DNA of 64,000 nt from Mesorhizobium norvegicum (GTDB lineage Bacteria > Pseudomonadota > Alphaproteobacteria > Rhizobiales > Rhizobiaceae), in contig NZ_SMYZ01000036.1 in the NCBI RefSeq assembly GCF_004919685.1, positions 61,323 through 125,322 of the forward strand, read 5' to 3'. The notes below the pieces were generated by a model, which saw only the letters and a program-made list of their open reading frames with translations, was not told where the DNA came from and did not search any database. The number at the start of each line of letters is the position of its first letter. Within the stretch, counting starts at the first letter, position 1. Of this stretch, positions 45,344 through 54,427 are shown piece by piece. Position numbers and translations under genes: made by a program.

Positions 45344-46669
45344 TCACGTGGGCGGCGTGCCGTTCTCAGCCAGGACGGCGCCGACGAAATAAAGCGACCC
45401 GCCGATCAGGATGCGCGGCGGCGGTCCGTCCCAGGTGTCGCGCAGCAGCATTAGCGCATTGGCGACGGAACTCACCGGCTCGGCCGTCAGCCCGGCCTCC
45501 GTCGCGCGGATCGCCAGTTCGTCATTCGGCACGCCGGCATCGCTCATGCTCACCGGCACCGTGTAGACATGCCGGGCGAGGCCCTTGAAGGCACGGAAAT
45601 AGCCGCTCTGGTCCTTGGTGTTGATCATGCCGGAGATAAGGAAGAGCGGACGCGGGTTCTTTTCTTCCTGCTCGGCCAGCGCTTCGGCAATCACCACACC
45701 GGCACCCGGATTGTGGCCGCCGTCGAGCCAGATGTCGGCGCCCTTCGGCGCCAGCTCCGCCAACCGGCCCTGCGCCAGCTTCTGCATGCGGCCGGGCCAG
45801 GCGACATTGATCATCGCCTTTTCGGCGGCGCGATGGCTGATCTCGAAACCGGCTGCCTTGACCGCGGCGATCGCTGCGGCCGCGTTGGCGAACTGGTGGC
45901 GCCCTGGCAACCGGGGCGGCGGCAGGTCCATCAAACCGTCTTCGTCCTGGTAGACCATGCGGCCGTTTTCCTCATAGGCGAGGTAATCCTGCCCATAGAC
46001 GAAGGTCGGACACTCCAGCCGCTCGGCGGTTTCGATGAGCGCTTGCAGTGCCGTCTCGCTTTCCTGCGCACCAATCACCACCGGGCAACCGCGCTTCATG
46101 ATGCCGGCTTTTTCGACAGCGATCAGCTCGACACGATCGCCGAGATAGGCTTCGTGGTCGAGCGAGACCGGCATGATTACCGACACCGCCGGCTCCTTGA
46201 TGACATTTGTGGCGTCGAGCCGGCCGCCGAGCCCGACCTCGATGATGGCGGCGTCGGCCTGGTGTTCGGAAAACAAGAGGAATGTGACGGCGGTGAGGAT
46301 TTCGAAGACGGTGATTGTCTCGCCTTCATTGGCCCTGGCGACGCGCGCGATGGCGTCGGCGAAAACCCTGTCCTCGACCAGCCTGCCGCCGCCATCGGCG
46401 GCCAGTCGGTAGCGCTCGTGCCAGTTGACCAGATGCGGCGAGGTGTGGACATGGACGCGGTAGTCCGCCGCCTCGAGCAGCGCGCGTGAAAAGGCCGCGC
46501 ACGAACCCTTACCATTGGTGCCGGCGATGTGGATGACCGGCGGCAGCCGGTCCTGCGGATTATCAAGCCGCTCCAGGAGCCGCGAAATGCGGTCGAGCGA
46601 AAGGTCGAAGCCTTTCGGGTGAAGCGCCATCAGGGCTTCGATTTCGCGGTCGGCGGCAAGCGTTGTCAT
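45344..46669 (-). CDS. folC: Bifunctional folylpolyglutamate/dihydrofolate synthase
   Basis: Adds glutamate to dihydropteroate and folates. 441 residues: P-loop HIAGTNGKGSCAAF near residues 48–61, EVGLGGRLDATNV near 142–154, SLDHEAYLG near 168–176, and LDGGHNPGAG near 310–319. ATG 46669 gives MTTLAADREIEALM; an extension further upstream is not supported. Next to accD and the trp genes as in other rhizobia. Confidence 0.96.
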   Translation of the reverse strand: MTTLAADREIEALMALHPKGFDLSLDRISRLLERLDNPQDRLPPVIHIAGTNGKGSCAAFSRALLEAADYRVHVHTSPHLVNWHERYRLAADGGGRLVEDRVFADAIARVARANEGETITVFEILTAVTFLLFSEHQADAAIIEVGLGGRLDATNVIKEPAVSVIMPVSLDHEAYLGDRVELIAVEKAGIMKRGCPVVIGAQESETALQALIETAERLECPTFVYGQDYLAYEENGRMVYQDEDGLMDLPPPRLPGRHQFANAAAAIAAVKAAGFEISHRAAEKAMINVAWPGRMQKLAQGRLAELAPKGADIWLDGGHNPGAGVVIAEALAEQEEKNPRPLFLISGMINTKDQSGYFRAFKGLARHVYTVPVSMSDAGVPNDELAIRATEAGLTAEPVSSVANALMLLRDTWDGPPPRILIGGSLYFVGAVLAENGTPPT

Positions 46670-46792
46670 GGCGCAATCCTGGCGCATGACCCCGAAAACC
46701 AGAATCGGCTTCACAAAGGGCCATGCCAATTCAAAAAGCTACAGCGCGCCAGGGACATGGCGCAATCGCTGTTCGCGGCGCTTCTTGTCGCG

Positions 46793-47719
46793 TCAGGCCT
46801 GTGGACGTGCCTCGGCCGGAATTGTTGCCGGCGGCAGGATTTCCGGCTCCAGCGGCTTTTGTTCTTCCGGCAGCTTGAGCAGCATCTTGAGCAGGCGCGC
46901 GATGGTTTCGCGCAGCTCCAGCCGCGACACCACCATGTCGACCATGCCGTGCTCCATCAGATATTCGGAGCGCTGGAAGCCGTCCGGCAATTTCTCGCGG
47001 ATGGTCTGCTCGATGACGCGCGGTCCGGCAAAGCCGATCAGCGCACCGGGCTCGGCTATGTGCACGTCGCCCAGCATGGCGTAGGAGGCGGTGACGCCGC
47101 CGGTGGTCGGGTTGGTCAAAACGACGATGTAGGGAAGGCTGGCTTCCTTCAGCCGGTCGACACCGACCGTGGTACGCGGCAATTGCATGAGGGACAAAAT
47201 GCCTTCCTGCATGCGGGCGCCGCCGGAAGCGGCAAACAGGATCAGCGGCCGTTTGCGCTGCAGCGCAGCCTCAAAGCCATGCACGATGGCGTCGCCAGCG
47301 GCCATGCCGAGCGAGCCGCCCATGAAGGCAAAATCCTGCACCGTGACCACAACTGGCAGGCCCTCGACGGTTCCCAGCGCATTGATGATCGCGTCTTCCA
47401 GGCCGGTCTTGGCCTTGGCGTCCTTCAGCCGGTCGACATAGCGCTTCTCATCGCGAAATTTCAGCGGATCCTGCATGACCTTGGGGTTGTCCAGGGTCTC
47501 GTATTTGCCGTCGTCGAAGAAGAACCTCAGCCGCTCCTTGGCCGAGATCTTCATGTGATGGCCTGATGAGGGAATGACGAACTGGTTGGATTCCAGATCC
47601 TTGTGGAACACCATCTCGCCGGTCTCCGGATCCTTGATCCAGAGATTCTCGGGCATGTCGGTGCGCCGGCCGAGCATCGAATTGATCTTCGGGCGAACGT
47701 AATTGGTGATCCAGTTCAT
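46793..47719 (-). CDS. accD: Acetyl-CoA carboxylase carboxyltransferase subunit beta
   Basis: Beta subunit of the carboxyltransferase for malonyl-CoA synthesis, 308 residues. [14 protein letters not shown] near 132–145, [11 protein letters not shown] near 162–172 and [17 protein letters not shown] near 200–216 are canonical. The N-terminal zinc-ribbon region ([24 protein letters not shown]) has none of the four Cys that bind Zn in E. coli AccD. Rhizobial relatives already have a reduced ribbon, so this may be normal here. Confidence 0.96.
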   Translation of the reverse strand: MNWITNYVRPKINSMLGRRTDMPENLWIKDPETGEMVFHKDLESNQFVIPSSGHHMKISAKERLRFFFDDGKYETLDNPKVMQDPLKFRDEKRYVDRLKDAKAKTGLEDAIINALGTVEGLPVVVTVQDFAFMGGSLGMAAGDAIVHGFEAALQRKRPLILFAASGGARMQEGILSLMQLPRTTVGVDRLKEASLPYIVVLTNPTTGGVTASYAMLGDVHIAEPGALIGFAGPRVIEQTIREKLPDGFQRSEYLMEHGMVDMVVSRLELRETIARLLKMLLKLPEEQKPLEPEILPPATIPAEARPQA

Positions 47720-47750
47720 CGCTTCGGCTCCTGTCCTGACGAAGAGTTAG

Positions 47751-47897
47751 AGCAATTCCAGGAAAAGTGTGAAGCGGTTTTCCGTCCGGAATTGCGGTAA
47801 ACTGAAAGATAGAGCGGTTCGGCGTTCCTTGAAACGGTGAACCGATCTAGTGCATGTCGCCCAAAAGTGGAAACCGGTTTTGGGATAACGACATGCG
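47751..47897. repeat. Mosaic of three different palindromic repeats
   Basis: Three elements in a row fill the accD–trpA gap: GCAATTCC-arm type (47751–47796), an AGCGGTTC/GAACCG-arm element (47811–47848) and the CGACATGC-arm type (47850–47897). They lie between two minus-strand genes. Confidence 0.78.
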
Positions 47898-47917
47898 CAA
47901 AAGCTGAGGTAGGAGAA

Positions 47918-48757
47918 CTATTCGGCAGCAGCAAGGCGGGCCGAGCGCACACCTTGCGCAAGGCCGCTGACCAGCGTGGCGACGGCTTCGGCCGGGTCGG
48001 CGGTCTTCTCGCCCTTCGGCCCCAGCACATTGGCCACCGCATTGACGATCGCGGTGCCGACGACGACGCCATCGGCATTGGCGCCGATGACGCGAGCCTG
48101 CTCGGCGGTCTTGACACCGAAGCCTACGCAGACCGGCAGGTCGGTATGGCCCTTGATGCGCTTGACCGCCGCCGCCACCTTGCCGGTGTCGGCCAGCGCC
48201 GAGCCGGTGATGCCGGTCATCGAGACGTAGTAGACGAAGCCCGACGTGTTCTGCAGCACCTTGGGCAGGCGCTTGTCGTCGGTGGTCGGCGTCGCCAGCC
48301 GGATGAAGTTGATGCCGGCTTTCAGCGCCGGAATGCAGAGTTCCTCGTCCATCTCCGGCGGCAGGTCGACGACGATCAGCCCGTCTATGCCGCTGGCGAT
48401 CGCGTCCTTGAGGAAGCGGTCGACGCCATAGATGTAGATCGGATTGTAGTAGCCCATCAGCACGATCGGCGTTTCATTGTCACCGGTCCGGAACTCCGAC
48501 GCCATCTTCAGCGTCTTGACCAGCGTCTGGCCGCCTTTCAGCGCCCTGAGGCCCGCCGCCTGGATCGCTGGGCCGTCGGCCATTGGATCGGAAAACGGCA
48601 TGCCGAGCTCGATGATGTCGGCGCCTGCGCCCGGCAGTGCCTTCATGATCGACAGCGAGGTGTCGTAGTCCGGGTCGCCGCCCATGAAATAGGTGACGAG
48701 CGCCGGGCGGCCCTCGGTCTTCAGCTTTGCCATGCGGCGGTCGATGCGGGTGGTCAT
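47918..48757 (-). CDS. trpA: Tryptophan synthase alpha subunit
   Basis: Cleaves indole-3-glycerol phosphate to indole. 279 residues: catalytic Glu in [16 protein letters not shown] near 49–64, catalytic Asp in [14 protein letters not shown] near 125–138, and [10 protein letters not shown] near 215. ATG 48757 lies 2 bases after the trpB stop. The acidic/Ala-rich C-terminus is typical of rhizobial TrpA. Confidence 0.97.
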   Translation of the reverse strand: MTTRIDRRMAKLKTEGRPALVTYFMGGDPDYDTSLSIMKALPGAGADIIELGMPFSDPMADGPAIQAAGLRALKGGQTLVKTLKMASEFRTGDNETPIVLMGYYNPIYIYGVDRFLKDAIASGIDGLIVVDLPPEMDEELCIPALKAGINFIRLATPTTDDKRLPKVLQNTSGFVYYVSMTGITGSALADTGKVAAAVKRIKGHTDLPVCVGFGVKTAEQARVIGANADGVVVGTAIVNAVANVLGPKGEKTADPAEAVATLVSGLAQGVRSARLAAAE

Positions 48758-48759
48758 GA

Positions 48760-50010
48760 TCAGATCTCCATGCCCAGCATCGAGGCCACCGTGTGCACGT
48801 CCTTGTCGCCACGGCCGGACAGATTGACGATGACGATCTGGTCCTTGTCCATGGCGGGCACGATCTTCACCGCATGCGCGATGGCATGCGCCGATTCCAG
48901 CGCCGGAATGATGCCTTCGACGCGCGTCGTCAGCTTGAAGGCTTCCAGCGCCTCGTCGTCGAGAATGGGTACATATTCGACGCGGCCTGAATCGCGCAGC
49001 CAGGAATGCTCCGGGCCAACGCCGGGATAATCGAGGCCGGCCGAGATCGAATGGCCGTCCATGATCTGGCCGTCGGCATTCTGCAGGAGGTAGGTGCGGT
49101 TGCCGTGCAGCACGCCGGGTTTTCCGGCATTCATCGAGGCGCAATGCTCGATGCCGTCGAGGCCGCGCCCGCCGGCTTCGATGCCGATGATGCGCACCTC
49201 CTTGTCGTCCAGGAAGGGATGGAACAGGCCGATGGCATTCGAACCGCCGCCGACAGCGGCGATGATGGTGTCCGGCAGCCGGCCTTCCTGTTCGAGGATC
49301 TGCGCCCGCGCCTCGATGCCGATCACCGACTGGAAGTCGCGCACCAGCTCCGGATAGGGATGCGGGCCGGCGGCGGTGCCGATCAGGTAATACGTGTCCT
49401 CGACATTGGTCACCCAGTCGCGCAACGCCTCGTTCATGGCGTCCTTCAGCGTACCGTGGCCGGCGGTCACCGGCCGCACTTCGGCGCCGAGCAGCTTCAT
49501 GCGGAAGACATTTGGGCTTTGCCGGGCAACGTCGGTGGCGCCCATATAGACAACGCAGGGAAAGCCGAAGCGGGCCGCGACCGTGGCCGAGGCCACGCCG
49601 TGCTGGCCAGCACCGGTTTCGGCGATGATGCGCTTCTTGCCCATGCGCTTGGCCAGCAGGATCTGGCCGAGGCAGTTGTTGATCTTGTGCGACCCGGTGT
49701 GGTTCAGGTCCTCGCGCTTGAAATAGACCTTTGCGCCGCCCCCGAGGCCCTTCGCCGAGGAAACCTCACGAAGATGCTTGGTCAGCCCTTCGGCGAAATA
49801 GAGTTTCGAGGGCCGCCCGGCATAGTGGGTCGACAGGTCAGTCAGTTCAGCCCTGAAATCCGCATCGTTCTTGACCTCGTTCCAGTTCCGCTCCAGGTCG
49901 AGGATCAGCGGCATCAGCGTTTCGGCAACGAAACGACCGCCGAAAATGCCGAACATACCCTGTTCGTCGGGTCCGGTGCGGAAGGAATTGGGCGTCGCCG
50001 GCTTGTTCAT
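48760..50010 (-). CDS. trpB: Tryptophan synthase beta subunit
   Basis: PLP enzyme joining indole and serine, 416 residues. [15 protein letters not shown] near 20–34, PLP-Lys in [15 protein letters not shown] near 102–116, ETGAGQHG near 130–137, and the phosphate-binding glycine loop [10 protein letters not shown] near 252–261. Middle gene of trpF–trpB–trpA, transcribed on the minus strand. Confidence 0.98.
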   Translation of the reverse strand: MNKPATPNSFRTGPDEQGMFGIFGGRFVAETLMPLILDLERNWNEVKNDADFRAELTDLSTHYAGRPSKLYFAEGLTKHLREVSSAKGLGGGAKVYFKREDLNHTGSHKINNCLGQILLAKRMGKKRIIAETGAGQHGVASATVAARFGFPCVVYMGATDVARQSPNVFRMKLLGAEVRPVTAGHGTLKDAMNEALRDWVTNVEDTYYLIGTAAGPHPYPELVRDFQSVIGIEARAQILEQEGRLPDTIIAAVGGGSNAIGLFHPFLDDKEVRIIGIEAGGRGLDGIEHCASMNAGKPGVLHGNRTYLLQNADGQIMDGHSISAGLDYPGVGPEHSWLRDSGRVEYVPILDDEALEAFKLTTRVEGIIPALESAHAIAHAVKIVPAMDKDQIVIVNLSGRGDKDVHTVASMLGMEI

Positions 50011-50040
50011 CGCCGATCTCCTGGCTTGTCGTTTAGGGCT

Positions 50041-50700
50041 TTAGGCGGCGCGGTCGTCGCGTGCTGCCCGGACGGCCCGGAAAAACTGTTCGATCAGCGC
50101 CGGATCCTTGACGCCCGGCGCGCTTTCCACGCCTGAGGAAATGTCTATTCCGGGCGGGTTGGCAAGCCGAAGGGCATCGCCGATATTGGCGGCGTTGAGC
50201 CCACCGGAAAGCATGTAATCGACGCCGCCGTCAAGGCCGACAAGAATGCGCCAGTCGAAGGCAACACCATTGCCACCCGGCAGTTCCGAGCCTTTCGGCG
50301 GCTTGGCGTCGAACAGGAACCGGTCTGATATGCCGATGAACGGCTTTATCCGCTCGAGATCGGCAGTCTCGCTGAGCGGCAGCGCCTTCATCACCGGCAG
50401 GCCATAGCGGGCTTTGACCTCGGCCACGCGCTCGGGCGTTTCCGCGCCGTGCAGCTGCAGCATGTCAGGCTGCATTTTGGCAACGATTTCATCCAGGAAG
50501 GCGTCGCTGGCATCGACGGTGACGGCAACCGCCAAAGCCTTGCCGCGCGCAGCCTCGCGCAGACGGCCAGCCTCGGCAGGGTCGACATAGCGTGGGCTTT
50601 TGGCGAAGAAAATAAACCCGACATGGCTGGCGCCGCCGGCCAGCGCCGCGGCCATTGCCCCGTCGGTCTTCAAGCCGCAGATCTTGATGTCGAGTGCCAT
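50041..50700 (-). CDS. trpF: Phosphoribosylanthranilate isomerase
   Basis: (Beta/alpha)8 isomerase of tryptophan synthesis, 219 residues: catalytic Cys in IKICGLKTDGAM near residues 5–16, GFIFFAKSPRYVDP near 28–41, LQLHGAETPERV near 80–91, catalytic Asp region in LFDAKPPKGSELPGG near 127–141, and LSGGLNAANI near 168–177. First gene of trpFBA here. Confidence 0.96.
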   Translation of the reverse strand: MALDIKICGLKTDGAMAAALAGGASHVGFIFFAKSPRYVDPAEAGRLREAARGKALAVAVTVDASDAFLDEIVAKMQPDMLQLHGAETPERVAEVKARYGLPVMKALPLSETADLERIKPFIGISDRFLFDAKPPKGSELPGGNGVAFDWRILVGLDGGVDYMLSGGLNAANIGDALRLANPPGIDISSGVESAPGVKDPALIEQFFRAVRAARDDRAA

Positions 50701-50812
50701 GGCGCGGGAATTGGCATGAAAAGCGAAAAGAGTCGAGAAAAAGCATGCTGTTTGCCGGCAACGCCAAAGGCGCTACCTATGGATGGACAGGATGCAAGGC
50801 GGGAGCACGATC

Positions 50813-51031
50813 ATGGCCGACAGAACCGTTGCCGAACTCAGGCAGAAGATCACGCAGGCGCGCGAGGTCATTGCGCACCTGATGGACAAGGCCGCCTTCA
50901 ATGGCGCCGAGGCGCACCGCGCACTGGATTATTTTGGCAGCGATGCGTTTGACGGCAATTTTTTGCCGTGGCCGCATCATGGCGATGAGGGGCTGCGTCC
51001 GGAGGATCTCAACGCGGCGAATGACGATTGA
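50813..51031 (+). CDS. Small conserved-looking hypothetical protein
   Basis: 72 residues, MADRTVAELRQKITQAREVI…, predicted mostly helical at the N-terminus with an acidic tail (HHGDEGLRPEDLNAANDD). ATG 50813 has GGGAG seven bases upstream. No family recognised. It diverges from trpF and is followed by a palindromic repeat. Its good Shine–Dalgarno and codon use make it probably real. Confidence 0.6.
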   Translation: MADRTVAELRQKITQAREVIAHLMDKAAFNGAEAHRALDYFGSDAFDGNFLPWPHHGDEGLRPEDLNAANDD

Positions 51032-51034
51032 ATT

Positions 51035-51116
51035 TCGTCATCCTAGGGCGGAGCGATGCGAAGCGGAGCGCAAACCCTAGGATGACGACGTTGGAGATGG
51101 CTTCGCCAATCTCCAA
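51035..51116. repeat. Short inverted-repeat element (derivative of the 1205/6588 type) plus hairpin
   Basis: TCGTCATCCTAGGG (51035–51048) and its inverse (51075–51088) match the outer arms of the elements at 1205 and 6588 around a short GGAGCG-rich centre. A second hairpin TTGGAGATGGC-ttc-GCCAATCTCCAA follows at 51091–51116. They may end transcription of the small upstream gene. Confidence 0.72.
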
Positions 51117-51163
51117 GGGTCGCGCGAGTAGCCTACTGCGCTCGACGTGCCGCCCGGCTGCCT

Positions 51164-51922
51164 CTACTCGAACGCGATCGCCTGCAGCGCGCCGCCATTG
51201 CGCTTCAGCCATGCCTTGCAGCGCTCGGTGTCGGGGCAAAGCTGCTCGCACAGCTTCCAGAATTTCGGGCCGTGGTTCATCTCCTTGAGATGCGCCACCT
51301 CATGCGCGACGAGATAATTGATGACCGGCGCCGGCGCCATCATAATGCGCCAGGAAAACGACAGATTGCCGTCGGAAGTGCAGGAGCCCCAGCGGCTTGA
51401 GGTGTCCTTGAAGCGGATCGCCTTGGCGCGCTTGCCCAGCGCCTCGGTGTGCTTGACCACCAGCTTCTCGATCTCGCGCTTGGCCTCGCGCTTGAGGAAA
51501 TCGGCGATGCGACGCGGCAGGTGGATGCGATCGCCATGCACGATCAGCAGCGGACCGCGCTCGTCGCGCGACACGGTGACGGTGCCGCGTTTCGAAGGCT
51601 CATGGACGATGCGGTGCGCCACGCCGCGCACCGGAATCTTGATGCCGGGCCGCACCTGCGGTCGGGCGGGCACCTTGGCCAGCCGCTGTTCCAGCCAGTC
51701 CTGATGGCGGTCGAGGAATTTTTCCACCTCGCCCCGGCGCAGGCCCGGCGGCACGGTGATGCGCAGGCCCCGGCCGCCGGAATCGATGCGCAGCGTCAGC
51801 CGCCGCGCGCGGTCGTTCTCGACGATCTTGAGCGGCAATGAGCGGCCGGCAACGACATGCTCGCGCTCTTCGACAGGCGCGGGTTTGGGCTTTGTCAGAT
51901 TGCGGAAGAAGCCGAATGACAT
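51164..51922 (-). CDS. YgjP/SprT-like zinc metallopeptidase (DUF45)
   Basis: 252 residues of the M48-like YgjP family: RRLTLRIDSGGRGLRITVP near 40–58, KDTSSRWGSCTSDGNLSFSW near 171–190, and the zinc site VAHEVAHLKEMNHGPKFW near 203–220 (HExxH plus downstream His). Often in restriction or DNA-linked contexts, but here beside housekeeping genes; substrate unknown. Confidence 0.88.
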   Translation of the reverse strand: MSFGFFRNLTKPKPAPVEEREHVVAGRSLPLKIVENDRARRLTLRIDSGGRGLRITVPPGLRRGEVEKFLDRHQDWLEQRLAKVPARPQVRPGIKIPVRGVAHRIVHEPSKRGTVTVSRDERGPLLIVHGDRIHLPRRIADFLKREAKREIEKLVVKHTEALGKRAKAIRFKDTSSRWGSCTSDGNLSFSWRIMMAPAPVINYLVAHEVAHLKEMNHGPKFWKLCEQLCPDTERCKAWLKRNGGALQAIAFE

Positions 51923-51960
51923 GGCGCAACGATACGTGATTCGAGGAAAACGAATAGAAC

Positions 51961-51995
51961 AAAAAAGAAACGGCGCCGCTCGCGCGACGCCGTTT
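51961..51995 (-). terminator. Rho-independent terminator after the DUF2852 gene
   Basis: Eight-bp stem AAACGGCG/CGCCGTTT with a 12-base loop. T-runs flank both sides, so it can work on both strands; on the minus strand it lies 28 bases past the DUF2852 stop. Confidence 0.8.
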
Positions 51996-52023
51996 TTTTC
52001 ACGATGTGGCCTGTCGCTTGGCC

Positions 52024-52506
52024 TCAGTCGTCAAGCAGGTTCGAGCCTTTGCCACGCTTGGTGGTCGTCGTTCCGGTGCTCGGATCCGTCTTCGTCGGCG
52101 CCGTCGACTTGTTGCGGTTGGCCATGAAGCGGTCGAACTCGTCCTGGTCCTTGGCGCGGCGCAATTCCCTTGCATACTCGTCGAACTGGGTCAGCATCTC
52201 GTCGAGCTTGCGGCGCTCTTCGTTCAGGCGCTCGAGTTCCTTTTCGCGCCAGTCGTCGAAAGCGACGTTGCCAGTGCGGGCGGAACCATTGCCCCAGCGC
52301 GCGGCCTTGTCGGAACCGCGGCGGCAGCCGGCGAAGATGCCGTCGGTCGCGCGGTTGACGTCACGCTTGAAGCCGTCGAGGCGGTCGCCCCAGATGATGT
52401 AGGCAAGCATGGCGAAGCCGAGTGGCCAGAACACCATGAACCCGATCACCATCAACGCGATGGTTGCCGGCGTCCAGGCCGGGCGGATCAATGCAGATGT
52501 GTTCAT
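52024..52506 (-). CDS. DUF2852 membrane protein
   Basis: 160 residues: a transmembrane segment near the N-terminus (PATIALMVIGFMVFWPLGFA, residues 13–32, continuing MLAYIIWGDRLD), then a charged helical region (DDWREKELERLNEERRKLDEM) likely coiled-coil, and the DEFDRFMANR motif typical of DUF2852. Function unknown; restricted to alphaproteobacteria as far as I know. Confidence 0.85.
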   Translation of the reverse strand: MNTSALIRPAWTPATIALMVIGFMVFWPLGFAMLAYIIWGDRLDGFKRDVNRATDGIFAGCRRGSDKAARWGNGSARTGNVAFDDWREKELERLNEERRKLDEMLTQFDEYARELRRAKDQDEFDRFMANRNKSTAPTKTDPSTGTTTTKRGKGSNLLDD

Positions 52507-52541
52507 TTTCTCCCATTCCTTCGGTTGGAGACAGCCAAACC

Positions 52542-52661
52542 CGGCTGCGTGGAATCGAAATGGGAAGAGAAAAACGGCGATTCAAGACAATGTCCGCCAA
52601 AACCGGACAAGCATCTGAAATGATTGTTGCTTTTTGAGTGCTTCGAGGAAAAGCACGACCA
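52542..52661 (-). pseudogene. Displaced remnant of the benE 3' end
   Basis: 120 bases nearly identical to 54391–54507, which covers the end of benE and its downstream flank. On the minus strand the remnant still reads VVLFLEALKKQQSFQMLVRFWRTLS and a TGA at 52584–52582; intact BenE ends VVLFLEELKMRQSFQ…WRTLS. About 15 differences and two small indels separate the copies. The acdR–acdS genes lie between them. I interpret this as a footprint left when acdRS was inserted next to benE. Confidence 0.85.
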
Positions 52662-52731
52662 GGCATGAAGAACAGTGGCAATGCCGCCGGCGGTACAATG
52701 GTTTGATGCATCGGCAGGGAACCCATTCCTT

Positions 52732-53196
52732 TCAAAAATCCAGGGCCGCGTTATCGACGACCTCCTTCATCACGAAGAACGTCCTCGTCTGACGAACGCC
52801 GGGCAGTGCGATCAACTGATCCCCGTGGATCCGGTTGAAATCCGCCATGTCACCGACCCTGATCTTTAGAAAATAGTCGAAGTCGCCTGCCACCAGATGG
52901 CAATCGAGAATGAATTTCAGTTTCGCGACGGCCTTCTCGAATTCCGCAAAGCTTTCCGGGGTCGAGCGATCCAGGACGACGCCAACCATCACCAGCGCGC
53001 CTCTGTCGACCTTCTGCGGCGTCACCACTGCCCTGACATGGCTGATGTAGCCTTCATCGAACAAGCGTTGCGTGCGGCGGTGGCACGTCGCCGGGCTGAC
53101 AACAACCGACTGCGCCAACTCCGCATTGGTCAACCGCCCATTGTCCTGGAGCAGGCGCAACATTTTGAGGTCGATCCGGTCGAGCGATGCTTTCAT
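52732..53196 (-). CDS. acdR: Lrp/AsnC-family regulator of ACC deaminase (AcdR)
   Basis: 154-residue Lrp-type regulator: an N-terminal helix–turn–helix (DRIDLKMLRLLQDNGRLTNAELAQ, read in two parts; VSPATCHRRTQRLFDEGYI) and a C-terminal RAM ligand domain (LDCHLVAGDFDYFLKIRV near 97–114). It diverges from acdS across 162 bases, the arrangement of acdR/acdS in R. leguminosarum and Pseudomonas, where it activates acdS in response to ACC. Mesorhizobium acdS genes on symbiosis islands instead often lack it and depend on NifA. Confidence 0.9.
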   Translation of the reverse strand: MKASLDRIDLKMLRLLQDNGRLTNAELAQSVVVSPATCHRRTQRLFDEGYISHVRAVVTPQKVDRGALVMVGVVLDRSTPESFAEFEKAVAKLKFILDCHLVAGDFDYFLKIRVGDMADFNRIHGDQLIALPGVRQTRTFFVMKEVVDNAALDF

Positions 53197-53251
53197 GAAA
53201 GGTTCTTCCGCCTTTGAGGCATTTTATCGAAGCATTATAACATATTGACGC

Positions 53252-53303
53252 TGAAAGGTTAGATTTCAGGCATTTTCTGCTCGATCTTAGAGAGCACCTT
53301 TCA
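53252..53303. promoter_or_regulatory. Candidate AcdR-binding repeats in the acdR–acdS interval
   Basis: Inverted arms TGAAAGGT (53252–53259) and ACCTTTCA (53296–53303), 36 bases apart, lie in the A/T-rich divergent promoter region. Widely spaced half-sites suit an Lrp-type octamer. I looked for a NifA site (TGT-N10-ACA) and a sigma-54 -24/-12 box and found neither. Confidence 0.45.
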
Positions 53304-53358
53304 AGAGAAAACTGATAGTGTTTCCGGCATCAAAATCACAATCAGAGGAGGATCTCTC

Positions 53359-54372
53359 ATGTTGGAGAAGTTCGAACGCTATCCGCTCACATTTGGACCG
53401 ACCCATATCGAGAAACTGGATCGGCTCAGTGCTCATCTCGGCGGGAAGGTCGATCTCTACGCCAAGCGGGAAGATTGCAATTCCGGCCTCGCCTTCGGCG
53501 GCAACAAGCTGCGCAAGCTCGAATACATTATCCCGGACGCGATCGCCTCAAACGCCGACACGCTGGTTTCGATCGGCGGCGTTCAATCCAACCACACGCG
53601 CATGGTGGCAGCTGTCGCAGCGAAAATCGGCATGAAATGCCGCTTGGTGCAGGAAAGCTGGGTGCCCCACGAGGACGCCGTCTACGATCGCGTCGGCAAC
53701 ATCCTTTTGAGCCGGATCATGGGCGCAGATGTCCAGATGGTCGATGAGGGCTTCGATATCGGAATCAGGGAAAGCTGGGAACAGGCGATCGCGGACGTGA
53801 AAGCCAGAGGCGGCAAACCTTATCCGATTCCGGCCGGGGCTTCGGTGCATAAATATGGCGGCCTGGGCTACGTCGGCTTCGCCGAAGAGGTGCGCGCGCA
53901 GGAGAAGGAACTCGGCCTTGCCTTCGACTACATCGTCGTCTGTACCGTCACCGGCTCTACCCATGCCGGCATGGTGGTCGGCTTCGCCAAGGACGGTCGC
54001 GAACGTAAGGTGATTGGCATCGACGCATCAGGCACCCCGACGCAGACCAAGGCGCAAGTGCTTGAGATCGTGAGGAACACAGCAGCTTTGGTCGAACTCG
54101 ACAAGGAACTCAATGCGGACGACGTCGTGCTCATCGAGGACTATGCTTACCCAGCCTATGGTGTCCCCTCACAGGAGACGAAGGAAGCAATCCGTCTCTG
54201 TGCCCGCCTCGAAGGCATGATCACGGATCCGGTATATGAGGGAAAATCCATGCAGGGCATGATCGATCTCGTGAACAAAGGCTATTTTCCTGCGGGATCC
54301 AAGGTGCTCTACGCCCACCTCGGCGGCGCTCCGGCCATCAATGGGTATGCCTATACATTCCGTAATGGCTGA
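53359..54372 (+). CDS. acdS: 1-Aminocyclopropane-1-carboxylate deaminase
   Basis: PLP enzyme (337 residues) that breaks the ethylene precursor ACC into 2-oxobutyrate and ammonia, lowering plant ethylene. PLP Lys50 is in [31 protein letters not shown] (nucleophile Ser) is near 74–90. The C-terminal VYEGKSM and [10 protein letters not shown] carry the Glu and Leu that distinguish true AcdS from D-cysteine desulfhydrases. GAGGAG precedes the ATG. Probably acquired horizontally with acdR. Confidence 0.96.
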   Translation: MLEKFERYPLTFGPTHIEKLDRLSAHLGGKVDLYAKREDCNSGLAFGGNKLRKLEYIIPDAIASNADTLVSIGGVQSNHTRMVAAVAAKIGMKCRLVQESWVPHEDAVYDRVGNILLSRIMGADVQMVDEGFDIGIRESWEQAIADVKARGGKPYPIPAGASVHKYGGLGYVGFAEEVRAQEKELGLAFDYIVVCTVTGSTHAGMVVGFAKDGRERKVIGIDASGTPTQTKAQVLEIVRNTAALVELDKELNADDVVLIEDYAYPAYGVPSQETKEAIRLCARLEGMITDPVYEGKSMQGMIDLVNKGYFPAGSKVLYAHLGGAPAINGYAYTFRNG

Positions 54373-54427
54373 GTGCATTCAGGTGCGGCACGGCTGCGTG
54401 GAATCGGGATGGAAGCGGGAAAACGAT

